DNA of 64,000 bases from Lingula anatina (taxonomy: Eukaryota; Brachiopoda; Lingulata; Lingulida; Lingulidae). The notes under the pieces are model-generated. The model worked only from the letters and a program-made list of their open reading frames with translations. It made no database searches and was not told where the DNA came from. Positions within the stretch are counted from its first letter, which is position 1, and every line of letters starts with the position of its first letter. The stretch is taken from assembly GCF_001039355.2 (NCBI RefSeq), contig NW_019775547.1, forward strand, positions 839,637 to 903,636. Direction: 5' to 3'. A program made the position numbers and the translations under genes. Below, in pieces: positions 47,912-59,800 of the stretch.

Positions 47912-50900
47912 ATGGAGGTAGATGCTCCGGCAGATAGCACGATGGACGCGTATTGCACAACAAGAATGCTGTCCAATGGAGACAGGTAGGTCAAAAGTTT
48001 ACATTGAGGCGTTTTTATTGTTAACACAAGCACTTAAGCACCAAAGTGATAGCCTACGTTAAGGGCGGGGGGGGGGGGGGGGGGGTTACTGCAAATTTTA
48101 AGCGTTGTTAACATAATTAACACCCGTAGTTAAAGCAAGATGCTGTACGTCTCAGCGTTTTCTTCTTCTACATTTAGGACTCTGGAAGACATCCATCAGA
48201 TCATGGAGTTTGCAAAGTTAGACAGGGCTGAAGTTAACCCCACAGTACAATGTCTACATTTCTCCACACACATGGACAATACTTCTGTCAAACTTATGGA
48301 AGTTGATGAATCTTTGTTGGAGCATCTGGTGACTGGAGAAAGGTGACCAATATTATTTATATAATTGTTTGGTGTGCTTATTACTAATTACTGTTGAACA
48401 GTGAATCTTATATTTCATATGTAATATTTCTTTATTATCAATTATTTTTTCACTTTTCAGATTGACTATACGTGGCGACAAGACTGATAGTGCGGTAGTG
48501 TGTACAAATCGTAAAACATTTGAAATTAAAGAGGCAGAAACCTCAAACTCAGTCTTGATTTTGCCTGACCTTTTATTGCCAGAGAAATTGGGGGAAAAGG
48601 AGATAATCATAGAAAAAGAGGTGATTTAAATAAAATATTTTATTTTCATTTGTACCAGTAGTTGAATTTGTTGCTGTGTAGGGTTTGAACATTTTGATTC
48701 AATTTTCATGAAAGAAGTTCTCTTAGTTTTCATATATATTTCCTTTCAAAATCAACTATTCAATTGATCTTGTTTATTTTTGTAATCTTTGTTTTAGGTA
48801 TCAGCTATACTCTACAATTACTTTGAGTTACGCCCCATTAAACCAAGACTGAAAAAAATGAAGGAATTATTGGAGGAGAATGTGTATAGTGGACCAGAAT
48901 GTGAGGAAGATGAAAATCATCATGGAAGAAAGGTACATGTATTGTCAGCTATTTATGTTATATAATGTTGATACAGAACAGTGGAAATTCATCCATTCAG
49001 AGGTGAAAAAACAAACAAACAAAAAAAACTCAAATTGAAATCTTTGCTAGAGTTATCATATGTTGATTTTTATGACATGCATCTGGATAGTAACAAGTCT
49101 TTGGTGTATATTGCTCCCAGTAGTGGGAAGTGCTCATCATGGTCAAGTAAAGACTAAACACTAGGCTTTTTTCTCTTTGAGAAGAGTGCTAAATAAAGGT
49201 GTTATGTACATATATATTTTTATGTTATAGTATTCTTATGCTGATTTAAAAGAGTTAGTACAAGCAAGTGAAGGAGAAATCCAGGAAGGCCTCAAAGCTC
49301 TACAGGCTGTAGAAATAGATGGTAGGTATTATTGGATTAGATATGAAAGCATTTGAAGTATTCTTCCTTCCAGCACTGTATAAAACTCCACCCCCATCTT
49401 CATTTATATATATTATTTCTGTTTGATATAATTGTAATACTACAATATACTATTTGGAGCAAAGATGTTTTAGGTACATGGCATTTCCTTGTTTAAATAT
49501 TTCATATCAAATTTTGCATATTACTGACCGTTTTCTTTAAAATGTGGCAAATTAACTTTCAGATGATCAAAAATATAAAAATGGTTTATTTAATGTGGAG
49601 TGTTTAAATTTCCAGGTTACATTAGGATGTTAGACTTTGATTACTTACAAAAAGTACTAAGTAGCATCGCTGGCCTGGTGGAGGAGAACGACTGGACAAC
49701 TGACCACTTGCCCCTGAGGACATGCCTGGAGGAGCTACAAGATCTCTATGACAGGTGAAGAGAGGCATTAACTATTAAATGATAAGTTGGATCTTTTTCT
49801 CCATGTTATCAATTGTATTGATTTATAATAGATGACATTAAAAGATATGGCCACTGAAGAAAAATAAGCAATGCCCTGCATTTGAGGATCAAACTGCTTT
49901 CTTTTCAGACACATCATAATCCATGTCCTTGATTGCTATGGAACAAAATCTGATCCTGGTGGAGGGAAAAATATGGGTGTGTTTTTTGTGCTTTTGTTTA
50001 GTCTACTTAATGAATTGGCATCCTTTACTCACTCTGTGCTACTTGGCTCATATTTAAAAAAAATTGAATTTAAGATCATTGAGATTTTGTATTATTGTGC
50101 GATATTCAAAGTTAATATTGTCTAAATGAGCTGATTTAAATAATATTATGTAATAATGATTAAAGATTCTTCATACTAAATTTAATTAACAATTTCAGAA
50201 GCTGATTCTGCAGATGTGGAATATGCATTATGTGAAAGCAAAATCTGTAGATTTTATGCAGAAATTTTGCTACGTGCATCAGAAAAGGTAACTGTCCTTA
50301 CAGTTCTAGTGACAAAAACTTCAAATTCTAGCGTGTAAAAAGTCCGATGAGTAAATTGTTGCAGTCTGCCTAAGGCAACAAATTATTATTTTTTATGTGT
50401 AACTGTTATTTATACTCAATTCTTTTCAGTTTAACCTCCAGGAATTTTTATTGACATGGCAGGAAAGTGTACCAGTGGGAATGAAAACGGATTCCTGTCA
50501 GCTTGAGGTATGGATCTAAATGTATAGATCAACAGTTAACATATTTGAAATAGTGTTTCAGTCTGTCCTTTTATTAGAAAATCCAACAGTTGAACTTTGG
50601 CAGATATTTTTACCAACAGTAGAAACCTGCTTACTGGCAATTCAGTGAGATTCTCTTAATTTTAAAAAATTACGTAAGAATGAATTCAAATATTTAATAA
50701 TATTAAACATCCTGAACTGCTATAGTGTTGTAAATATGTTACAATAAGATGTCTTTGTAACATTAGTTTGAACTTTTCTTTTAGGGACTTGCCTTGATAG
50801 ATAAGACGAGTAGACCTGAAGTGATTATCTATTTCCCAGTGGAAGAATTACCTGAAGATATAGAAGCCAGGTATTGTTTTATTACATTATCTTAATAGAA

Positions 50901-51748
50901 TAAGTTCTGAAAAAATTTAATATTTTCCATTGATGTGATCGCTGATTTTGTAACCAATCAGAGAAATTTACACAGGCTGTTCCTCCATCAATACCTCTTT
51001 TCTTAGATCAGCAAAACAATATATATTTTCCTTGGCCAAAGTTAATTGTTGTGTGTTATTTTAATAGGGATGCCTGTACTTTGATCCTTAAATTTTATGT
51101 CTGGAACAAATATGAAAGGGCTTCAAATAATTTTTTTGGCATGATGTAAGTGTAATGGTATACAATTACAGACCTAATAAAAGTTTGATCAGCCTTCACA
51201 CTCAAGGATATATGATTGTATTCTGTTTGAATTACTTGATGAATATAAGTATATGTTTTATTCTATTTAGCCCATCTTGAATATTTATCTAATATTTCAT
51301 TAAATCAATGTTATCTTACCTACAGGTTTAATGCCTTGTTCAGAGTAAGAGAAAAATGGACAAAGGAGGAAATTACGCCATACATAAAGTAAGTCCTTTT
51401 ATGATGAGGCAACGTTTGGATATTGTCTAACATTGATCCTTCATATAAGGATGTGGTTGGAACATCTGGAAATTGGCTAGAATAAAAATGAACTGAACAT
51501 AAGAAAAATTACCAGGTTTCAATTGTTGTGTGTTTTAGACATTTCAATTGGTCTTTAGACTCTTTACCATCTGACAAGGAATATTGTCTCAATAGTCATA
51601 TTTGTTCATTATTATTATTATTATTATTATTATTTTCAGGGATGTGGCAACAGAAAAGATGGGGACTGGTGCTCTTCTCATGAAATATGCCAGAGCGTCC
51701 ACATCAAATGGAGTCAAAGTATACAATTCAAAGAAGGCAGTCACTTGA
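47912..51748 (+). CDS. DSCC1: Sister chromatid cohesion protein DCC1 (CTF18-RFC subunit)
   Basis: DCC1 joins CTF8 and CTF18 in the alternative clamp loader that acts on PCNA at replication forks and supports cohesion. Exons 47912-47985, 48178-48342, 48461-48620, 48798-48932, 49231-49321, 49616-49754, 49909-49976, 50199-50287, 50430-50507, 50785-50870, 51326-51388, 51640-51748 give 1257 nt, 418 aa (human 393). Family blocks: LTIRGDKTDSAVVCTNRKTF, ETSNSVLILPDLLLP, YFELRPIKPRLKKMKELL, YADLKELVQASEGEI, GYIRMLDFDY, GLALIDKTSRPEVI, RVREKWTKEEITPYIK and the terminal NGVKVYNSKKAVT. The first ATG (47912) is used; ATG 47942 in frame is an alternative. Intron 1 contains a poly-G run at about 48067-48086. 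The gene is convergent with EndoU, 225 bp apart. Confidence 0.95.
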
Positions 51749-51973
51749 GAGGCAGACCAGTATGTGATATTCACTGGGCTTTTACTATTTCAATTTGAAG
51801 ATCAAGAAATTGGTTCAAAATTATATCTGAAACTTTTTACTTATTTCATAAACAGGATAAGGCTTAACCTTTGTGGAAGTTTGAAGTATATCCATCAAAA
51901 CACTGATGCAGTTGGGTATGTTGAGATTTTACTAGTGACAAAGCCATCTGAACATTAAAACATTCTCCAGTGT

Positions 51974-54183
51974 TTATGTGTCTGGATAAGCAGAAGCCAG
52001 AATTTTCTTATTGGTTATGTATGACACGTCATAGGTTATAACTCTCAGATAGTTGCCGTTGATTCTCATCTCGCAGGGCTGGTCTGGCCGGGTGAGGAAG
52101 CACACGGTGTACAAGGCAATCTCGAACTCTGGACTAGTGCCCACAAACATACTGCCAGCTGCCTTCATCGTATTAAGCCATTTGTACTGGAGTTTGATCT
52201 GCTCCAGCTGCAAGACATTGTGAAAGCATTTGAACACGTACACATCATCTATTTAATTTATGAAAAATGATTCCATACATATTTATTTCAATAGTTAGAA
52301 GGTTGTGAAACTGTATATCAAAAGCAGTTTATCAGGTTTCTGACGTGCAAATGGCACCTAAAAAGCTGCTATATTTGCTAAAAATGATAAACGGAAAAAA
52401 CGTACAGATCATAAAGGCATTTTAAAAAAATAGTATTCCAATTATTTTACCTGTCTTTGAACAAAATATCCGTAGTAATTAAGCTGGCCTGCTTTCTCCT
52501 GCAGGTAAAACTGGATCCAGTTGTGAAGTCCCGTTACAGCGTTGTTTTTTATCTCTCCCACAAACACGTGCTCAAACCCACTAGTGTCCTGCCTTCCCTG
52601 GGCCCGGGAGTAGGCCGTGAACCAGATGCTACGTAGTTGACCCTTGAAGCCTGTAGCACTGGAACTACTATATCCTGAAAAAAAATTCGCAGTTTGTCTT
52701 TAAGTCTCGCCCTCTCTCTCTCTCTCTCTCTCATTTATTAATTTTAATCTATTTGCTAATTAGCAAATTAGATTATCTTTCTAGGATAAAAACATTTTAA
52801 TGAAACGTTTGTGATCTAAGAAAAGGAGGTGACTGCAAATAAACTTTCATTTTCAGAATTTTACATTAAAAAATCCACCACCATCTTTCATCTGGATAAT
52901 TCAAACTTGATTAGATTACCCTTTGTTTGCAAAAACTTCCATGCCTCCTGCATAACTGTGGTTTTGAGCACTTCGTCTAGGAACGCTTCATTTTCCCGTT
53001 GCTCAGTGGAAGAAACGGACTCTGTTCTGCCAGTCTGTGCTATGTAGTTGTTTAACAAGGCGATGAACTTGGCATACGTTGGCTTGGCAAAAAGTTTCTT
53101 TTCATCAAGAGATGAAAATAGCCTGTAAAATAATGAATCGAAAGGAAATGTGAAAATCCTCTACAATTATATAAATAATGAATATAAAAGAATTGAACAC
53201 ATATCATATAAATTACGTCTGCGTACTGGAAGAGGAAAGGGACTCCAATGTTTTGTTTTCGAAACCAATTTTTCATCAAGATTGACTTTTTGCTTTTACC
53301 TTGTTTTTTGGGGTGCATTAAGAAGTGCAGCATGCCCAAATGTTAAGAATTACGAAGCACCTTTGAGCGAAAACTGCACTATATGTGAACTCTTTGCAAT
53401 TGAATCTGCTGGAGGGAGAATTCATGTTGTCTTTTAAGATAATCAATTAAAAATAGATAAACGGATCTCTTTTCTAACTAGGCTAATATTCACTGATGAC
53501 GCATGGCATGGTTACTTTGTTGAAGTTCATTTTCCAGCATAAATATGAATGGTCAGAAAGGAATCATCAACGTGTCGGTAGTACCTGCTGCCGATGCTCG
53601 GTTATATTGCAGGCGCCATCTTACTTTTCCATTACAAACGCAAACTTAATTGATCTCGTCGGCACTAAATGCCGACTTATACACCAAATATACTACAAAC
53701 TGGTAAACTTTCCCAGCAATGTTAGAACTACTAACTTGCTGCTTGCAAGGTCAGTACGGCTGTTGTAGCTGGTGATCTTTCTCTGAAGGTTTAATCTGAA
53801 GTCTCTGTCTTCAATGGCTGCGTTGCTGTCACTGTTCCATAATGTTGTGGCTATCGTCGACAGATCGTTGTCACTGATGACCTGTGCACTCTTCACACCT
53901 GGAAATTAACGATTGATGAAAAGACTAACGAAAACGCTATCATAAGTTGCAGTAAGTGGGCTATACTAACAGTGTTACTTATTTTTTTCTTTCCGGCGCG
54001 CTATAAATAACGTAAGTTGTATTTTGTGTTATTTTGGTGTAAAATAGTTATTACACCAAAATAACACACAATATTACACCTTATATTTGCTTCAGTAAGT
54101 TTCATTGTTGTCACTTTTAAGATATTAAACAATAACTTACCACACCACGTCAGCAAAAGCACGCCAAGCAGACGTATACCCAT
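51974..54183 (-). CDS. ENDOU: Secreted poly(U)-specific endoribonuclease, EndoU/XendoU family
   Basis: EndoU enzymes are Mn-dependent RNases that cut at uridylates, leaving 2',3'-cyclic phosphates. Minus-strand exons 54183-54141, 53898-53736, 53122-52920, 52674-52451, 52207-51974 give 867 nt, 288 aa, all in frame. Residues 1-14 ([14 protein letters not shown]) form a signal-peptide-like start; the remainder is one EndoU domain without a somatomedin-B domain. The catalytic triad is present: His172 in EHVFVGE, His187 in GLHNWIQFY and Lys226 in MKAAGSMF, followed by the conserved [16 protein letters not shown]. The first in-frame ATG lies further upstream (MPGTACLQF...), but the ATG at 54183 gives the better signal peptide. 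A CT/GA microsatellite at 52712-52733 is in intron 3. Confidence 0.93.
54025..54068. repeat. Perfect 18-bp inverted repeat in EndoU intron 1
   Basis: TGTGTTATTTTGGTGTAA (54025-54042) and TTACACCAAAATAACACA (54051-54068), with an 8-nt loop. The phrase ATTACACC recurs just after. It may be a recent MITE remnant. Confidence 0.7.
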
Positions 54184-56840
54184 TATAATTGCGTGCTCGG
54201 ATGAAGACTCAAACTGTAGACATGCAGTCCCGGGCACGTATGTGAGCCTTCGACCTGTATCTTGCTCTCTGTATCTTATCAGACACGTCTCGACCTCTAG
54301 CTCGCGTTGACAAGTTGTTGAATCTGTCCTATCATGCCGCTGTCACTATTATATCACTGTTTTGACAAAGTTGTTTCATTTTTCTAGCGTGACTAAGTTG
54401 AGCACGTGTCCATCGCTCCAACGTGATTCATAATCATGAGTGGTTACAAAACTCGAAAAAATGTTCATGACAGCTTTTTAACGCTCATTTGCATTGGTTT
54501 TTAATCTAAGAAAGCATTTTAAATTAACACGACCTGCTAGCATAGCCATTACAACATCTGTCGATGTCAATGACTGAGACATTCCTTATTGAATGTTGAG
54601 GTCTTTTTTTTTCTATTGTTCTCTTGGCTCTCAAAATGTGAAATTTCGAAGAATCTTGGATTGTTGGCGTGGGAAAAACAAACAAAATTTCCCAACGACA
54701 TCGCCCCCCCTTTTTTTTTAGCAATCACCGATAATCTTTCTTGTTAGATATTCAAAATACCCTATCATTACACGTATTTATTTCGACAAAAACATGCATT
54801 TCTTTAACAGACATATACTTGATTCCTTTTAAGCCAAAAACATCGACTTAAATGAAAAATGAATGTTGTTTCAGTTTTTTTATTGGTTTTTTATTTCTAG
54901 TTTTTATTCTTATTTCTATTTTTGTTTGAATTGTTATCACAATCACGTGGTGGGAAGCCATTTAAGAGAAATTAAAATGGCGTCTAAACGATTTCTGACG
55001 ATACGGGGATTCTGAAATAAACTCCTCCGTCAGTGAAGCTTTCTAAAAGACCTGAGATATTTGCCCTCTTTGAAGATAAAAACTAAAATCGTATAGAAAT
55101 TATCTATAAAAATCCAAATGTCGCGATATTTATTTTGTCATCACTTTTGTTTTCAGTTGACCGGGAGATAACGTTGTCATGTATTTATGACTATTTTCGT
55201 TCTATTAGTTATGACGAGGAATGGATTTGATGATTTACTTGGAAGTGATGCTGACATGTTTTATTGCAAGATAGAAATCATCGATCTTGCTTATCTGAGT
55301 TTCAATATAGTTTGCAATTGTTTTTAATCTGCCTGACAAATCGAAGACACTCTCCAGTTGAATTATGGCAGTTTCTTACTGCAGTATGTCATAGGGCATG
55401 AGCCTAGGAAAACCAATTTTTTATAAAAATTATTTGAAAATAATTAGAATGGACATTGAGCTATATTGGTGAAATTATTCTCAATTCTGTATACAAAGGG
55501 CGCGAGTGAACAAGGTTGGACTCCTTATCCATTTATTCAGGCGATTCCATCTGCCATTTTTACTCTTTTTTTTATTGTATCTTAATTTTCCATCTCTTAA
55601 ATATATATTCAGGCGACAACTTGAGCGTATAGTCCCTTGTCTTGAGTAACTGATTTCAGTGAGTGCCCTAACACACGTGTAACTCATTTTCAATTTTCAC
55701 GTTCATAAAGAAACGAATATGCATAAGAAAAAAATACGCCAGGACAAATATTGGTCGATGTTTTATCAGAATCGATTTCCTTTTTGTCTAGTAAGAATAA
55801 CATGAAAGTTCATGGTTGTTGTTCTTGTTGTCTACCACGGTACGGTTCAGCGCACCCGTGCCCTCGTGTATGAAGCAGGTGCGTCGATGATTTATCTGTG
55901 ATATGTTACGCTTGATTACACAATCGAAGGCATGGTAGGAAGGTGTGCAAGTCATGCCAGTAGGTGCAGGCAAATAACAACAAAATGAAATATATTACCA
56001 AGCTAGATATGAGCTCCTTATATAAAGTCTTAATTGAGAACGATTTAATCTGCACCGAGTCTCTTTTGCTTAAACTTTAATGTAAGAGTAAAATGTGAAA
56101 TGTAAAACTTAAATGTAATTATGCGGACGCCCGATTCGTCTATCATATAATACAATGTAATACTTTTGGCGTTTTGTATGATGAATTCCAGAAGAAGAGT
56201 AATGAAAGTTGCGATAGCATTGCTTGTTCTTTTGCTAATATTGCAGGCAAGAAAATCTACAGAAATTAAGCAAACCCTGATTAAAGAAACATAACGATTA
56301 TCCATATTTCGGCTCAGCGTTCCAATCAATACGCAACTGGTCAGGGGACGGCTCCAAATACATAATTGATCAGCATGTAATTTGACTTTTGTGAATTGTT
56401 TTCCCGTCACAGTGGAATGTGACCACCCAATCATTCACACGATGGGTCTCCCTTGCGTCAGGACTTTCGACTTGTGTTACCTTGATTCCAGAAGGGGCCC
56501 ATGACATGCTATGACATTGCAAAGTAAAGGTAATTTCACTGTTTTGAAACATTTTTCATGTGGGAAAAGTCAAAGCTGCTACAGGTGTGCTGGCAACAAT
56601 ACGTCAAAGAAATCGAAGACTTACTGATAACAGCTTAATTTTCTTTGCTGAACATTCTCATTTTCTGCGCCAAGATATGGTTTGTTCATGCGATTTTGAC
56701 GAAGGTGGGCACGGTGCCACGTCGGCTGAAAAGTGATAGCGGATTACAGAAAAGAACACAAATAAAGGGATTGTTGCATAAATAGTCGCTGTTACCATAT
56801 CTTATTGTGTACAACAAAGATCACCGTTGTTTACACAAGT
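54184..56840. other. Intergenic region between divergent EndoU and Kv3 genes
   Basis: No supported exon on either strand. Open frames here (for example 56434-56045 minus, 129 codons) have no recognisable domain. Promoters and 5' UTR exons of both genes are expected here but cannot be placed. Confidence 0.5.
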
Positions 56841-59800
56841 ATGAGTGGGTGCGAGGACCGGTCCTCATGGTCCGGAGGCCCTCACAGTGCGGCCTGCGCC
56901 GTCACACCAACTGGCAGTATGATCCCATCGAGGCGGTACAGTGACAGTAACAAGGTTGTCATAAACGTCGGCGGTGTACGCTACGAGACGTACAAATCAA
57001 CTTTAAAAAACGTCCCCGACACGCGTTTGGCGTGGCTCACGGAGACGAAAAGTCAGAATACGGATTACGATGCAGTGACCGGAGAGTACTTTTTCGATCG
57101 CCACCCAGGTATTTTTGTTATGATCTTGAATTACTACCGAACAGGGAAACTTCACGCTCCATCCGATCTTTGTGGACCTATTTTCGAGGCTGAACTTGAA
57201 TACTGGGGAATAGACGAAAAACAAATTGAACCATGTTGTTGGATGAATTATATCTCACACAAAGAGGCACAGAAAACCCTCGATGAAATGGACGGTGCTG
57301 ACACGGAGAGTGAAGAAGAAAACGACGAAGTTTCTCGAATTGCTACAATATTTGGAATTGAAGAAGCACCACCGGATCAAAATTGTTGGCAAAGATGGCG
57401 TCCTAAAATTTGGGCTATCCTTGAAGATCCTTATTCCTCTAGACTAGCTAAAGTAAGTAGACACTTTGACCTTGGACGAATAAAATTTACAGTAGTTGAA
57501 TTCTCAAGTCTGTAAAAATAAGGAACCCCTTACTGCAAAACAAAATTTTAAACGTAGAAATCATATAGGTTTCAGATTACGAACGCTATTAGAATTAGTT
57601 CGAGACGAGTTGTTCAACAACAGCATATCTTAGCATTACTGTTAGCATACAATATTTTGCGATATATTATATACTATAGTAATATATAATTAATGTCTTA
57701 GTTTACTTTATGTCAATATCAAAAATCAGCCTAATAAAACTGAGATGTGTTGATACTACTTTGACTTTGAACAGCAGTAATATTTGTCATCGTTATTTTC
57801 ATATTTTTCTCTGGTATCTCCTTTACTTTCCTGGTGATGTTTTTTTAATTATTGCAGAATCTAAATTTCGCCCTTAGTATACGCCTATATTTGCTAGTTT
57901 TTGACGAAGTGTCTGAATAACGAAAACATCAACCAGTGCACGCCTGGTTCGTCAACCTCCAAATTGAATTTCGATTCATCCATCATGCGTAATTCAATAT
58001 CTAAACTTAGTAGAAAGCCTCTAATGGAACTAACAAATATCTCTGCACTTCCAGTATAGTCTAAGCACCAAGAAAAAAAAACGCCAAAGAGACAAAAAGT
58101 ACAAATAATAGAATTTACTGCTGCAACGTTTTCTTATACAAGGGTCACGTCCCTTTTCTGTATCTGGGGCCAGAGGGGTAATGAACCGCTGCATGTTAAG
58201 TAATATTTACTCATTTGAATTATATATGGTAACCATTTAACCCGGCAATTATTTTTCCTTAATCCTTTCCGCAGTCTTTGGGGCAGGGCTGATCAACAAT
58301 CTTTAGAATTCGAACAACTAGAGGTGGAACTTAGAAATTGTTTCGTTTAAGGTGTGCAATTTTGTACGGAGGGTGAGAAAGTGGCACCCATATAACAAAA
58401 TATAAGGCTGATATTATATGCTGTCATAAAGTCAACTCAGAGATTATTTCGATATTACAGTATATATAGAGTATAGCATAATAATAGTAATATTGTATGC
58501 TAATAGTGTGCTAACATATGTTGCTGTTGCGGAAATTTATCTCAAACTAATTTTAAAAGCGTTTGTAATCTGGAAACTACTTGAATTCTTCATGTTTTAA
58601 ATTTTTTATGGCAAGTAAGGGATCCCTTAATATTGCATACTTTTTCAATATTTCGAAGGCTTATGACTTGAAGGAAAGATTGTTTTATTTTTACTCTCCG
58701 TTTTATTCACGCTATTATATGCCTGTAGTCAGGAATTTCAAATGGGTTGTCCTTTTCCGAAAAAAATTGACCTTATTGCCCCATAAATTAATTTATTTAA
58801 CCTACCTTCAAAAGCGATTTAGAACCTTTACCAAATTTTGATTCAGAGTAGACCATTTCCATCAAAAAAATTACAACGTCCAAACTCTCCTACCCTGCCC
58901 CTGTCTACGGTCGAAAATCCAGTAGCTATGCCATAATATTCGGAGCCTGCAGAGCAGAATATGTAACCGTTGTAGGGGGATCGTTTTTCGACAAAACATG
59001 ATTATGCCATAATAAGAACCCTCTGTAAGTCTCCTATTCTTCCCTTATGTTCCAGTCACTTTCTTTTCGTTTCAGGTCATCACGTCTGTATCGCTGCTTT
59101 TTATCGTTATATCGATCACTGCGTTCTGTTTGGAGACCGTGTGTTATGTGAGAGAACCGATCAGCGAACACGGGAATGTCACCCACGAAACGTTACAAGA
59201 CCCGACCTGCGGTGTGATCTGATAGGATTAAAGACAGGGGCCGTTCCCATTACCCATATCAGAAACCAGTCTCAACCTGTTGCAGCTTTCGCCTACTTAG
59301 AGTATGTTTACATGGCTTTCTTCACGCTAGAGTTTGTGCTCAGAGTCCTGTTTTGTCCAGATAAAAAGAAATTCTGCAAAGAAATTCTAAACTGGGTGGA
59401 CTTATTTTCAATACTGCCATTCTATATGGAATACATCGTTATTATCATAGACCCAAGTATACAAAGCTACCAGATACAATTCCTCAAACTATTTCGGCTG
59501 ATACGAATATTTCGTATTTTCAAACTGACGAGACACTTCAGTGGAATCAAAATTCTCTCTCACACGCTCAAAGCAAGCGCAAGGGAACTGGTTCTTTTAA
59601 TTCTTATTCTGTTTCTAGGTATATTAATTTTCGCAACTTTGATATATTACGCAGAACTTCTGGATGAAAATCCAAACGATCCTAGCTCATTTTGGAATAT
59701 CCCACGTGGCTTCTGGTGGGCTGTGGTTACCATGACAACGCTTGGCTACGGCGACATCGTTCCTAAGACACCATATGGATACATAGTTGGGGCCCTGTGT

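Noticed and set aside
56045-56434. 129-codon minus-strand frame upstream of Kv3
   Set aside because: No domain or family features; AT-rich intergenic DNA.
56805-56840. Earlier start for the Kv3 channel
   Set aside because: The codon at 56805 is TTG, not a usual eukaryotic start; ATG at 56841 is the first ATG in frame.
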